Positions 54,443 to 62,314 of a DNA stretch of 64,000 nucleotides are shown piece after piece (position 1 is the first letter of the stretch; every line of letters begins with the position of its first letter). The DNA is from Streptomyces sp. Go-475 (lineage in GTDB: Bacteria; Actinomycetota; Actinomycetes; Streptomycetales; Streptomycetaceae). Location of the stretch: contig NZ_CP026121.1 in NCBI RefSeq assembly GCF_003330845.1, forward strand, positions 5,623,501-5,687,500. The letters are read 5' to 3'. The notes under the pieces are model-generated. The model saw nothing but the letters and a program-made list of their open reading frames with translations, searched no databases and had not been told where the DNA came from. Position numbers and translations under genes: made by a program.

Positions 54443-54459
54443 CGGTACGGAACGGCCTG

Positions 54460-56694
54460 TCAGCCCCGGTCCGCGAGCACGGAGCCGATCGCTTCGGCCG
54501 CCTTCTTGTGGGCGAGGTACTCGTCGATGTCGTGCGCGCGGCCGCGGCCGTTGGCGACGGCCAGCTGGTCGAGTTTCCCCCACCGCTCGTCCGCCAGCGG
54601 GCAGCCGATCGCCACCGCGTCGGTGGGGCACCAGACGTTGACCCAGTCGCGCACCCGGGGCGGCCGGTGCGGGCCGCGCGCGAGGAGCCGTCCGTTGACG
54701 CCGTCCATCCCGAGCGGACTGCCCGCCGTCACCAGCAGGACGGGATCGAGCCCGTCGGGGAGCCGGGTCAGCAGGTCCATGCCGACGACCGTGCCGAGGC
54801 TGTGCGTGACCAGCACCAGTTCGCCCTGGGCGGGAATCGTCTCCAGGACGCTGTCCAGTACGGACTGCCGGACGGCGCTGTCGGCGAGGTACAGGTCGAC
54901 GTCCCGCAGGAACGTGGCGATGGTCCACTCGTCCAGGTCGGATCTGGCGGCCAGCCAGCTCAGCGGCCGGTGCAGCGTCCCGACCAGACCCGCCCCGAAG
55001 CCCTCCGTGGCCGCCGGCCCGTCCTGGGGCATGCCGGCCCGGGTGGCCGCCTCGTGGAGCAACTGCTCGTAGGAGCCCGTGGGCGACTGAGCGGCGAACG
55101 CCTCGGCGGCAGCGGCGGCGCTCAGCCGGTCGAGGGCGATGGCCTCGGCCGTGCTCTCCCTGCCGCTCACCAGGTTGTGCAGTCTCGTGCCGTAGAACGG
55201 GAACCACACGTCGTCCGGGTCGAGCGGGGGCAGCGACGCGAGGGTGAGTCCGCGGTTCAGGCCGGCCGTCCACTCCCGGCGGAGGTCCGCGGGCTCCTTG
55301 CTCTGCTGGTCCCGGCCGTGCAGGAAGACCAGATGCCGCCGGCCGCCGAAGGCGGTGCCGCGGGCGGGGAGCCCGGCCTTGTGGGGCACCGGGCGCGCCT
55401 CGGGCGCGGTTGCCGCGGTCGAAACTGGCTGTGGGGCGGAAGTGGTTTGAGGGGTGGGAGTGGTTTGAGGGGGTGTAGTGGTTTGAGGGGTGAAAGCCGT
55501 CTGCGGGGCGAAAGCTGTCTGCGGGGCTGAAGCGGTCTGGGGGGCTGAAGCTGTCTGGGGGGCCGTGCCGCCCGGCACCGCCGTCGCCGTCGTCCCGTCC
55601 GGCGATGTCATGGGAGCCGTCGGTGAGGGGAGCGCCGGCCCGGTGACCGTGCTCCGGTCCAGGCCGGAGTCCGGGCCCATCTCGGCCAGCAGGGTGCGTC
55701 GCCCGGGGTCGAGGTCCAGCCCGGCCAGGTGCTTCAGGATCGAGCTGATGCGGACGCCCTCGTTGGCGACCCAGTCGATCGCGTCGTCGCCGTCGCCGTG
55801 GGTCCAGGGCTTGCCGTCCTTGCGCAGGACCCGCCCCTGGTCGTCCTTCTTCGGCACGCCGCTGTGGTGCAGGGCCACGACCTCCCACTGGTCGTTGAAG
55901 ACGGGGGAGCCCGAGTTCCCCGGTTCGGTGTCGGTCGTGTAGTGGACGAAGTCGTCGAGCCGCACCAGCAGCGCGTTGTCGCGCAGCGCGATCTCCTTCA
56001 GGCGCCCCTGCGGGTGGCCGATGATGTTCACCTTCTCGCCGAGCACCAGCTTGCCGAGCTGGACGCTCAGCCGGTTCCAGCCGAAGACCTCGCCCGGCGG
56101 ACGGCCGTCCAGGGCGGGCGCGAGGGCCACCAGGGCGAAGTCGAGCCGTCTGTCCGCGGCGAAGAAGGTCCCGGGGTCGAGCTCCACCCGGACGACCGTA
56201 TCGGGCAGGTTGTCGGCCGTGATCTGGGCGTTGAACTCGGCGAAGCAGTGGCGGGCGAAGCTCTCGTCGGGCAGCACGTGGTGGTTGGTCATCATCAGCC
56301 GCGGCGACACCATGAAGCCCGTGCCGTGCGGCAGCTCGCGGCCGTCGCGGCGCAGAGTGATCCGGGCGACCGTGGCCCCGGCCCTGACCCCGCGGGGGAG
56401 GAAGCTCCAGGCCTGGAGCTCGTTGGACAGGTTGATGATGCGTTCGTTGGCGTCGGGCAGGTCCATGGCCTCGCCGTGGATGTCCGCCACCACCGCCGAG
56501 GGCGACAGGCCGCCCCGGTCGAGGATCCGGTCGGCGCGGACGGCGAGCGCGTCCGGGGCGTCCGGGAACCGTACGCCGGCCGCCAGCCGGCTCTCGACCC
56601 GCTCGCGCTCCGTGGCGGAGTCCTCGTACCGCCGCGCTGCCTCCGCCGCGGCCTGCTCGTGCAACTCCACGTTCGACCGGCCCGTCACGGACAT
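54460..56694 (-). CDS. Trypsin-like peptidase fused to alpha/beta hydrolase through PQT repeats
   Basis: A 744-residue cytoplasmic protein without signal or membrane helix. Residues 1-100 are helical and charged. A V8/trypsin-like domain follows, with His139 (MTNHHV), Asp185 (RRLDFAL) and Ser261 (EPGNSGSP). A linker at about 379-424 is made of PQT units (APQTAS, APQTAF, TPQTTT). From about 453 an alpha/beta-hydrolase-like domain starts at HLVFLHGRDQQ, with its nucleophile in LVTHSLGTVVGMDLL and a later SPLGMDGVNG. Trypsin-like domains of this kind are known in bacterial conflict systems (Aravind and co-workers), but this fusion is not one I recognise. A 50-aa gene lies upstream. Confidence 0.85.
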   Translation of the reverse strand: MSVTGRSNVELHEQAAAEAARRYEDSATERERVESRLAAGVRFPDAPDALAVRADRILDRGGLSPSAVVADIHGEAMDLPDANERIINLSNELQAWSFLPRGVRAGATVARITLRRDGRELPHGTGFMVSPRLMMTNHHVLPDESFARHCFAEFNAQITADNLPDTVVRVELDPGTFFAADRRLDFALVALAPALDGRPPGEVFGWNRLSVQLGKLVLGEKVNIIGHPQGRLKEIALRDNALLVRLDDFVHYTTDTEPGNSGSPVFNDQWEVVALHHSGVPKKDDQGRVLRKDGKPWTHGDGDDAIDWVANEGVRISSILKHLAGLDLDPGRRTLLAEMGPDSGLDRSTVTGPALPSPTAPMTSPDGTTATAVPGGTAPQTASAPQTASAPQTAFAPQTAFTPQTTTPPQTTPTPQTTSAPQPVSTAATAPEARPVPHKAGLPARGTAFGGRRHLVFLHGRDQQSKEPADLRREWTAGLNRGLTLASLPPLDPDDVWFPFYGTRLHNLVSGRESTAEAIALDRLSAAAAAEAFAAQSPTGSYEQLLHEAATRAGMPQDGPAATEGFGAGLVGTLHRPLSWLAARSDLDEWTIATFLRDVDLYLADSAVRQSVLDSVLETIPAQGELVLVTHSLGTVVGMDLLTRLPDGLDPVLLVTAGSPLGMDGVNGRLLARGPHRPPRVRDWVNVWCPTDAVAIGCPLADERWGKLDQLAVANGRGRAHDIDEYLAHKKAAEAIGSVLADRG
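55435..55560 (-). repeat. PQT-encoding tandem repeat in the protease/hydrolase gene
   Basis: Roughly seven units of 15-18 nt encode PQT followed by two or three small residues. The array forms the interdomain linker and probably varies in length between strains. Confidence 0.75.
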
Positions 56695-56784
56695 GCGGTC
56701 ACCGTCCTGTCCTCGTTCGCTGTCTCGCTGGCGCGCTGTGCCTCTCTCGCCAGTACGCCCCCGACCAGGGCGGTCCGCAACAGC

Positions 56785-56820
56785 GGAGCCCCCGCACGGC
56801 CGATGCCGGGCGGGGGCTCC
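56785..56820 (-). terminator. Hairpin between the 50-aa gene and the protease/hydrolase gene
   Basis: An 11-bp perfect stem (56785-56795 with 56810-56820) has an inner CGGC/GCCG stem. It lies 28 nt after the small gene, so the small gene is probably transcribed at a higher level than the protease, or separately from it. Confidence 0.78.
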
Positions 56821-56848
56821 GAGGTTTTCGTGTGGGGAGAGCCGCGCG

Positions 56849-57001
56849 TTATGAGGCCGTGGTCTCGGCCGGGCGGATCCACAGGCGCTGCCCGATGGCG
56901 GCGGCCTGCTGAACGATGCGGTTGACGGAGGCGGCGTCCACAACGGTCGAGTCCACAGGTGTGCCGTCGACGTCGTCGAGTCGCATGATTTCGAAGCGCA
57001 A
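56849..57001 (-). CDS. 50-aa protein of unknown function upstream of the trypsin/hydrolase gene
   Basis: A small soluble protein from a TTG start with GGGAG 8 nt upstream: it begins with (L/M)RFEIMRLDDVDGTPVDST, continues with VVDAASVNRIVQQAAAIGQR and ends LWIRPAETTAS. A strand-helix-strand pattern is likely. An upstream ATG at 57025 sits directly against its own AGGAGG and is less suitable. A candidate promoter is TTAGCA, 16 nt, TAGCGT around 57130-57150 (minus strand). I do not recognise a family. Co-directional linkage suggests a partner, inhibitor or substrate of the protease (inference). Confidence 0.62.
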   Translation of the reverse strand: MRFEIMRLDDVDGTPVDSTVVDAASVNRIVQQAAAIGQRLWIRPAETTAS

Positions 57002-57216
57002 GGGCTTCTCCCTTCGTCTGGTCATCCTCCTGAGGAGAACTACTTGAGTGGCGGCCCACCAGGCTGCGGTGCTCGGTGTTCCGTATGGGTCAACAGGGAT
57101 GCGTGCCTCAAACATTCCCTACGCTAAGGAAATTTTTCGAACTGCTAATTACTGAGTCGTAAGAGTGTGGTTACGGGACCGACCGGGAGCGGTTGTGTTC
57201 GCAGCGTGACCGCCGG

Positions 57217-57222
57217 GACAAT
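57217..57222 (+). promoter_or_regulatory. Possible -10 of NYN gene
   Basis: GACAAT ends 7 nt before the ATG at 57230. The first base deviates from TANNNT. GGAG also occurs 3 nt before the ATG, too close for a normal ribosome binding site. Confidence 0.35.
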
Positions 57223-57229
57223 GGAGCTG

Positions 57230-58123
57230 ATGAACGACGACCTCGCGGCCCTCAGCGCCCGCATCGACCGCACCAACGAGCTGCTCCAGCGCATGCTCGC
57301 CGAGGTGGCGAAGACACCCTCGACCCACGCGATCTTCGTCGATGCCGGGTACCTGTACGCCGCCGCGGGACGGCTCGTCGCCGGCACGGAGGACCGCCGC
57401 GCCTTCGACCTGGACGCCGAGGGCCTGATCGACGCCCTCATCGACCGGGCCCGCACGATCTTCGCGGACAGCAGGCTGCTGCGGGTCTACTGGTACGACG
57501 GCGCCCGCCGCCGCATCCACACGGCCGAGCAGCAGACCATCGCCGAACTGCCGGACGTCAAGGTGCGCCTGGGCAACCTGAACGCCAACAACCAGCAGAA
57601 GGGCGTCGACTCCCTCATCCGCTCCGACCTGGAGTCCCTCGCCCGTCACCGCGCCATCAGCGACGCGGCCCTGCTCGGCGGCGACGAGGACCTGGTGTCG
57701 GCGGTGGAGGCCGCCCAGGGCTACGGCGCCCGGGTCCACCTCTGGGGCATCGAGGCGCCGGAGGGCCGCAACCAGGCGGAGCCGCTGCTGTGGGAGGTCG
57801 ACAGTCAGCGCACCCTCGACCTCGACTTCTTCAAGCCGTACGTCTCCCGCCGCGCGGCCCCCGCCTACGAGGCTGCCGCGGGCCGGCCCGCCCGCGAGGA
57901 CGTGCGGTTCGTGGGCGCGCAGATCGCGGCGAAGTGGCTGGCGGCCCGGGGCCGGGACACGCTCGTGGAGCTGCTGCCCGGACACCCGTACCTGCCCGGC
58001 TCGGTGGACCAGGACCTGCTGGTGGAGGCGGAGAGCCTGCTCCAGTACTCCCTGCGAGGCCAGGCCGACCTGCGGCGCGCGCTGCGCGACGGCTTCTGGG
58101 AGCACCTGCGGACGCAGTACTAG
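57230..58123 (+). CDS. NYN-domain (LabA/DUF88-type) putative ribonuclease
   Basis: A 297-residue protein with a PIN-like NYN nuclease fold. The acidic residues expected at the metal site are visible: Asp in AIFVDAGYLYAAAG, Asp in QKGVDSLIRSDL, and Asp-Glu-Asp in LLGGDEDLVSAVEAA. A C-terminal region of about 100 residues (FVGAQIAAKWLAARGRDTLVELLPGHPYLPGSVDQDLLV) resembles an OST-HTH or helical add-on. It is divergent from the 50-aa gene across a 228-nt AT-rich region. ATG 57221 is an alternative start. Confidence 0.88.
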   Translation: MNDDLAALSARIDRTNELLQRMLAEVAKTPSTHAIFVDAGYLYAAAGRLVAGTEDRRAFDLDAEGLIDALIDRARTIFADSRLLRVYWYDGARRRIHTAEQQTIAELPDVKVRLGNLNANNQQKGVDSLIRSDLESLARHRAISDAALLGGDEDLVSAVEAAQGYGARVHLWGIEAPEGRNQAEPLLWEVDSQRTLDLDFFKPYVSRRAAPAYEAAAGRPAREDVRFVGAQIAAKWLAARGRDTLVELLPGHPYLPGSVDQDLLVEAESLLQYSLRGQADLRRALRDGFWEHLRTQY

Positions 58124-58992
58124 CCCTCCCGGATGCCGTCCCAGAAGTCGGCGAGGGCGTGGGCCGTCGGCAGGGGGCGGTCGGCGTTGGGGGAGTGCTC
58201 GGCTCCCGCGATGACCGTGCGGTGCGCGGCCAGCCGCGCGGCCATGTCGTCGAGGATCGCCACCGGCCAGGTGTCGTCGTGCGCGCCCGACAGGACGTGG
58301 AACGGCAGGCGTACGGCGGCGAGTTCGGCGACGCGGTCCGGCTCGGTGCACAACTGGCGGCCGGTCGCGAGGAGCTGGGCGGGACGGTTGCCCAGCCAGC
58401 GGCGGCGCAACTGTTCCTGGTCGCCGATGCCGCGGGCGGGTCCGCCGACCTCCTCCGGCGGTCCCATGGCCTGGATGGCCTGCCACACCTCCTCCATCGA
58501 CAGCACGGCGAGCGCGTCCCGCAGCAGCTTCACGCGCTGCTGCTGCGAGACGGAGATCTCCGCCGGGCCGGACGAGACCAGGGTGAGGGAGAGGAACGGG
58601 GAGGGGTCGAGCAGCACGGCCGCACGGGCGATCTGCCCGCCGAGCGAGTGCCCGACGAGGTGCACGGGAACGCCGAGCGCCGCGGCCTGCGCCAGCACGT
58701 CCCGGGCCAGTTCCCGCTGGGCGTAGGCGGATTCGTCGTCCACGGGCCCGTCCGACTCGTGCTGTCCCCGCCCGTCCACGGCGACGACGCGGTACCCGCG
58801 CTCGCCGAGCGGCTCGTGCAGCAGGCTGAAGTCCTCCTTGCTGCCGGTGAATCCGGGCAGCATCAGGGCGACGCCCCTGACCTCCGTACCCGCCCCCGGC
58901 GACGAGTCGACGACGGCGAACTCCCCGCGGGAGGTACACAGACGGTAGGCACGGGCGCCCGGCGGTGGGGGGAAGGTGGGGTGGCTGGTCAC
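58120..58992 (-). CDS. Alpha/beta hydrolase
   Basis: A 290-residue hydrolase of the alpha/beta fold. The oxyanion region LMLPGFTGSKEDF, the nucleophile elbow LVGHSLGGQIARA, the acid in LSGAHDDTWP and the His in AGAEHSPNADRP form the expected triad. It resembles esterases and MenH-like enzymes; the substrate is unknown. The stop overlaps the NYN stop by 4 nt (convergent). The GTG start at 58992 has no Shine-Dalgarno, but TACCCT stands 6 nt upstream. Confidence 0.88.
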   Translation of the reverse strand: MTSHPTFPPPPGARAYRLCTSRGEFAVVDSSPGAGTEVRGVALMLPGFTGSKEDFSLLHEPLGERGYRVVAVDGRGQHESDGPVDDESAYAQRELARDVLAQAAALGVPVHLVGHSLGGQIARAAVLLDPSPFLSLTLVSSGPAEISVSQQQRVKLLRDALAVLSMEEVWQAIQAMGPPEEVGGPARGIGDQEQLRRRWLGNRPAQLLATGRQLCTEPDRVAELAAVRLPFHVLSGAHDDTWPVAILDDMAARLAAHRTVIAGAEHSPNADRPLPTAHALADFWDGIREG

Positions 58993-58998
58993 GGGGTG

Positions 58999-59004
58999 AG
59001 GGTA
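58999..59004 (-). promoter_or_regulatory. -10 element of probable leaderless promoter (alpha/beta hydrolase)
   Basis: Minus-strand TACCCT ends 6 nt before the GTG start at 58992. Confidence 0.5.
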
Positions 59005-59058
59005 GCGGCTGGGGGGTGGTGGGGTGCGTGGGGCGGGGGCTGGCAAGGCGGGCCCTAT

Positions 59059-59072
59059 GGGGGGGGGGGGGG
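59059..59072. repeat. Run of 14 G
   Basis: Fourteen consecutive G bases lie in the intergenic region upstream of the alpha/beta hydrolase gene. Such a tract is prone to slippage and to sequencing error, so its true length is uncertain. Confidence 0.8.
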
Positions 59073-59233
59073 CTGGTGGCTGCGGGTTGGTCGGGTGCGT
59101 GGTTCGAATGTCGGCGGTCCGGTCCCGCAAGGGGGAGTGGCTGAGGGCCGGCCGGGCGCGTGCGAATGCTGGTGGGCTGGCCCCGCAGGGGTGGGGGTAG
59201 CGCCTGAGAGCCGGCCGGGGGCCTCGGCGAACG

Positions 59234-59273
59234 CCGACGGCCCGGCCCCACAGGTGTGGGACCGGGCCGTCGG
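59234..59273 (-). terminator. Terminator of the DEAD-box helicase gene
   Basis: A 12-bp outer stem (59234-59245 with 59262-59273), one mismatch and a 4-bp inner stem begin 8 nt after the helicase stop codon. Confidence 0.85.
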
Positions 59274-59281
59274 GTGGAGTG

Positions 59282-62200
59282 TCAGCCCTCCGTGGGCTCC
59301 GCTGCGGCCGTGGCCTTCCGCGTGCGGCGGGCCCTGGGCTTCGCCTCGGGCGCGTCCTCGGAGACCTCGGCGGACGCGGCAGCCGTCTTGGACGCGGTGG
59401 TCTTGCGCGTCCGCCGCGGCTTGGCCTCGGCGGTCTCCGGCTCCTGAGCCGTCTGGGCCGGGATTCCGGCGGTGGCCTCGGGCGCGGTGGCTTCGGGCGC
59501 GGCTGCGGTCTTGCGGGTGCGGCGGGCCTTGGGCTTGGCCTCCGCTCCCTCGGCCGCGTCGACGGCGGCCTCGGCGGTGGCTGCGGTCTTGCGGGTACGC
59601 CGCGGCTTGGTCTCCGTGGCTTCGGAGGCCTCGGCCGCTGCGGCGGCCTTCCGCGTCCGACGCGGCTTGGCCTCGGCGGCTGCCTCGGCGGCCTCCGCGG
59701 TGTCCGCAGCCTGAGCGGCGGCAGCCGTCTTCCGCGTCCGGCGCGGCTTGGCTTCCGTCCCCTCGGCCGTGTCGAGACTCGCCTCGGCCTGGGCGGCCGT
59801 CGCCTTGCGGGTCCGCCGCGGCTTGGCGTCGGCGGTCTCCGGCTCCTGAGCCGTCTGGGCCGGGATTCCGGCGGTGGCCTCGGGCGCGGTGGCTTCGGGC
59901 GCGGCTGCGGTCTTGCGGGTGCGGCGGGCCTTGGGCTTGGCCTCCGCTCCCTCGGCCGCGTCGACGGCGGCCTCGGCGGTGGCTGCGGTCTTGCGGGTAC
60001 GCCGCGGCTTGGTCTCCGTGGCTTCGGAGGCCTCGGCCGCTGCGGCGGCCTTCCGCGTCCGACGCGGCTTGGCCTCAGTGGCTTCTGCCGTGTCGACGGC
60101 GTCCTCCGCCGTGGCTGCGGCCTTGCGCGTGCGCCTCGGCTTGGCCTCCGTGGCCTCGGGAGCGTCGGCCGTTGCGGCGGTCTTGCGCGTGCGGCGCGGC
60201 TTGGCCTCGGTGGCCTCCGCCGTGTCGACCGCTTCCTCCGCCGGGGCGGCCGTCTTGCGCGTACGCCGCGGCTTGGTCTCCGTGGCCTCGGCGCCCTCGG
60301 CGGGAACCTCGGCCTGCGCCGCCTTGCGGGTGCGGCGCGGCTTCGTCTCCGTCGGCTCCGAGGCGGACTCGGTGACGCCCTCGGCCGTGTCGAGCGCCGA
60401 CTCGGCCGCGGACGGCGCCGACGCCGTGGTCTTGCGGGTGCGGCGGCGCGGCTTGGCCGCGGCAGCCTCGGGCTCCGTGGTCACCGACGCGGCGTCCACG
60501 GCAGCCGCGGACTCCACCGTCACCGGCGCCGCAGTCGTGGACTCCGTGGCCGACGGCGTCACCGCGGCCTCGGTCTCCGCCACCGGCGTCTGCGCGACCG
60601 GCGTCTCCGACCGGCGCGTCCGGCGGCGGCGCGGCTTCGCCGCCTCGGTCGCCTCGGTGCTCGTGCCCTCCGCCGTCGCGACGGCGTTCTCCGCCGACTC
60701 GGACGCCGCGGACTCGACGGCCGCGACCGGCGCCGACTCGGCCGGGGCGCCCCCGCGCGTGCGCCGGCGGCGACGCGGGGTGCGCGGAGCCGTGACGGCC
60801 TCCGCCTCGGCGGTACCGCCGACGGCCGCGGTCTCCGGGCCGGTCGCCTTGGCCGGGCCGGTCGCCGTGGTGCCGGAGGTCTCCGGCGCCCCGTCCACCA
60901 ACGGCGCCCCGCCACGCGTCCGGCGGCGGCGCCGCGGCGTGCGCGACGGACGCTCACGGTCGGCCGACCGGGACTCGTCCCGGCCGCCGCGACCACCGCG
61001 GTCGCCACGACCGCGCGGCCCCCGGCCGCCCGGCTCGCCCAGGTCCTCCAGCTCCTCCGCGTCCAGCCCGGCGCGCGTGCGCTCCGAGCGCGGCAGGATG
61101 CCCTTCGTGCCCTCGGGGATGCCGAGGTCGGAGTAGAGGTGCGGGGACGTGGAGTACGTCTCCGGCGGGTCATTGAAGTCAAGCTCCAGCGCCTTGTTGA
61201 TGAGCTGCCAGCGCGGGATGTCGTCCCAGTCGACGAGCGTGATCGCCGTACCCTTCGCGCCCGCGCGGCCCGTACGGCCGATGCGGTGCAGGTACGTCTT
61301 CTCCTCTTCCGGCGACTGGTAGTTGATGACGTGCGTCACGCCCTCGACGTCGATGCCGCGCGCGGCGACGTCGGTGCAGACGAGCACGTCCACCTTGCCG
61401 TTGCGGAAGGCGCGCAGCGCCTGCTCGCGGGCGCCCTGGCCGAGGTCGCCGTGGACCGCGCCGGAGGCGAAACCGCGCTGCTTCAGCTGGTCGGCGAGGT
61501 CGGCCGCCGTGCGCTTGGTGCGGCAGAAGACCATGGCCAGTCCCCGGCCCTCGGCCTGCAGGATGCGCGCGACCATCTCCGGCTTGTCCATGTTGTGCGC
61601 GCGGTAGATGAACTGCTTGGTGTTCGCGACCGTCGCGCCCGCGTCGTCCGGCGCCGTGGCGCGGATGTGCGTGGGCTGCGACATGTAGCGGCGGGCCAGG
61701 CCGATGACCGCGCCCGGCATGGTGGCCGAGAACAGCATGGTCTGGCGCCGCACCGGCAGCATGTTGATGATCTTCTCGACGTCGGGCAGGAAGCCCAGGT
61801 CGAGCATCTCGTCGGCCTCGTCGAGGACCAGGCACTTGACGTGCTTCAGGTTCAGCTTCTTCTGCCCGGCGAGGTCGAGCAGGCGGCCCGGGGTGCCGAC
61901 GACCACGTCGACGCCCTTCTTGAGCGCCTCGACCTGGGGCTCGTAGGCCCGGCCGCCGTAGATCGCCGTCACGCGGACGTTGCGGACCTTGCCGGCCGTC
62001 AGGAGGTCGTTGGTGACCTGCGTGCACAGCTCGCGCGTGGGGACGACGACGAGGGCCTGCGGGGCGTCGGTGAGGTCCTCGGGCTTGGCGCGCCCGGCCT
62101 CGACGTCGGCGGGGACGGTGACGCGCTCGATGAGCGGGAGGCCGAAGCCCAGCGTCTTGCCGGTGCCGGTCTTGGCCTGGCCGATGACGTCCGAGCCCGA

Positions 62201-62314
62201 AAGGGCCACGGGGAGCGTCATCTCCTGGATGGGGAAGGCGGTGATGATGCCGACGGCCTCCAGGGCCTCGGCGGTCTCGGGAAGGATCCCGAGCTCTCGG
62301 AACGTCGTAGTCAG
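59282..62314 (-). CDS. DEAD-box RNA helicase with long basic repetitive C-terminal tail, probable CTG start
   Basis: An ATP-dependent RNA helicase of about 1010 residues. The Q motif (GIITAFPIQEMTLPVALSG) lies upstream of the first in-frame ATG (62221), so the real start must be earlier. The only suitable codon is a CTG at 62314, with AAGAGG 7 nt upstream. Motifs: AKTGTGKT, PTRELCTQ, GTPGRLLDL, DEAD, SATM, then CTDVAARGIDV and HRIGRTGRAG. From about residue 400 the tail is Arg/Gly-rich, then built of about 20 units of KPRRTRK separated by acidic Ala-rich spacers. Such tails bind RNA and may drive condensation. A role in cold adaptation or ribosome assembly is a family inference. Confidence 0.9.
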   Translation of the reverse strand: MTTTFRELGILPETAEALEAVGIITAFPIQEMTLPVALSGSDVIGQAKTGTGKTLGFGLPLIERVTVPADVEAGRAKPEDLTDAPQALVVVPTRELCTQVTNDLLTAGKVRNVRVTAIYGGRAYEPQVEALKKGVDVVVGTPGRLLDLAGQKKLNLKHVKCLVLDEADEMLDLGFLPDVEKIINMLPVRRQTMLFSATMPGAVIGLARRYMSQPTHIRATAPDDAGATVANTKQFIYRAHNMDKPEMVARILQAEGRGLAMVFCRTKRTAADLADQLKQRGFASGAVHGDLGQGAREQALRAFRNGKVDVLVCTDVAARGIDVEGVTHVINYQSPEEEKTYLHRIGRTGRAGAKGTAITLVDWDDIPRWQLINKALELDFNDPPETYSTSPHLYSDLGIPEGTKGILPRSERTRAGLDAEELEDLGEPGGRGPRGRGDRGGRGGRDESRSADRERPSRTPRRRRRTRGGAPLVDGAPETSGTTATGPAKATGPETAAVGGTAEAEAVTAPRTPRRRRRTRGGAPAESAPVAAVESAASESAENAVATAEGTSTEATEAAKPRRRRTRRSETPVAQTPVAETEAAVTPSATESTTAAPVTVESAAAVDAASVTTEPEAAAAKPRRRTRKTTASAPSAAESALDTAEGVTESASEPTETKPRRTRKAAQAEVPAEGAEATETKPRRTRKTAAPAEEAVDTAEATEAKPRRTRKTAATADAPEATEAKPRRTRKAAATAEDAVDTAEATEAKPRRTRKAAAAAEASEATETKPRRTRKTAATAEAAVDAAEGAEAKPKARRTRKTAAAPEATAPEATAGIPAQTAQEPETADAKPRRTRKATAAQAEASLDTAEGTEAKPRRTRKTAAAAQAADTAEAAEAAAEAKPRRTRKAAAAAEASEATETKPRRTRKTAATAEAAVDAAEGAEAKPKARRTRKTAAAPEATAPEATAGIPAQTAQEPETAEAKPRRTRKTTASKTAAASAEVSEDAPEAKPRARRTRKATAAAEPTEG
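59427..60076 (-). repeat. Exact 248-bp direct repeat in helicase tail
   Basis: 59427-59674 and 59829-60076 are identical base for base (offset 402 nt, 134 codons, in frame). Identity at third positions in a GC-rich coding region indicates recent duplication or gene conversion. Confidence 0.9.

Noticed and set aside
59101..59111. GGTTCGAAT resembling a tRNA T-arm
   Set aside because: No acceptor, D or anticodon stems can be formed around it.
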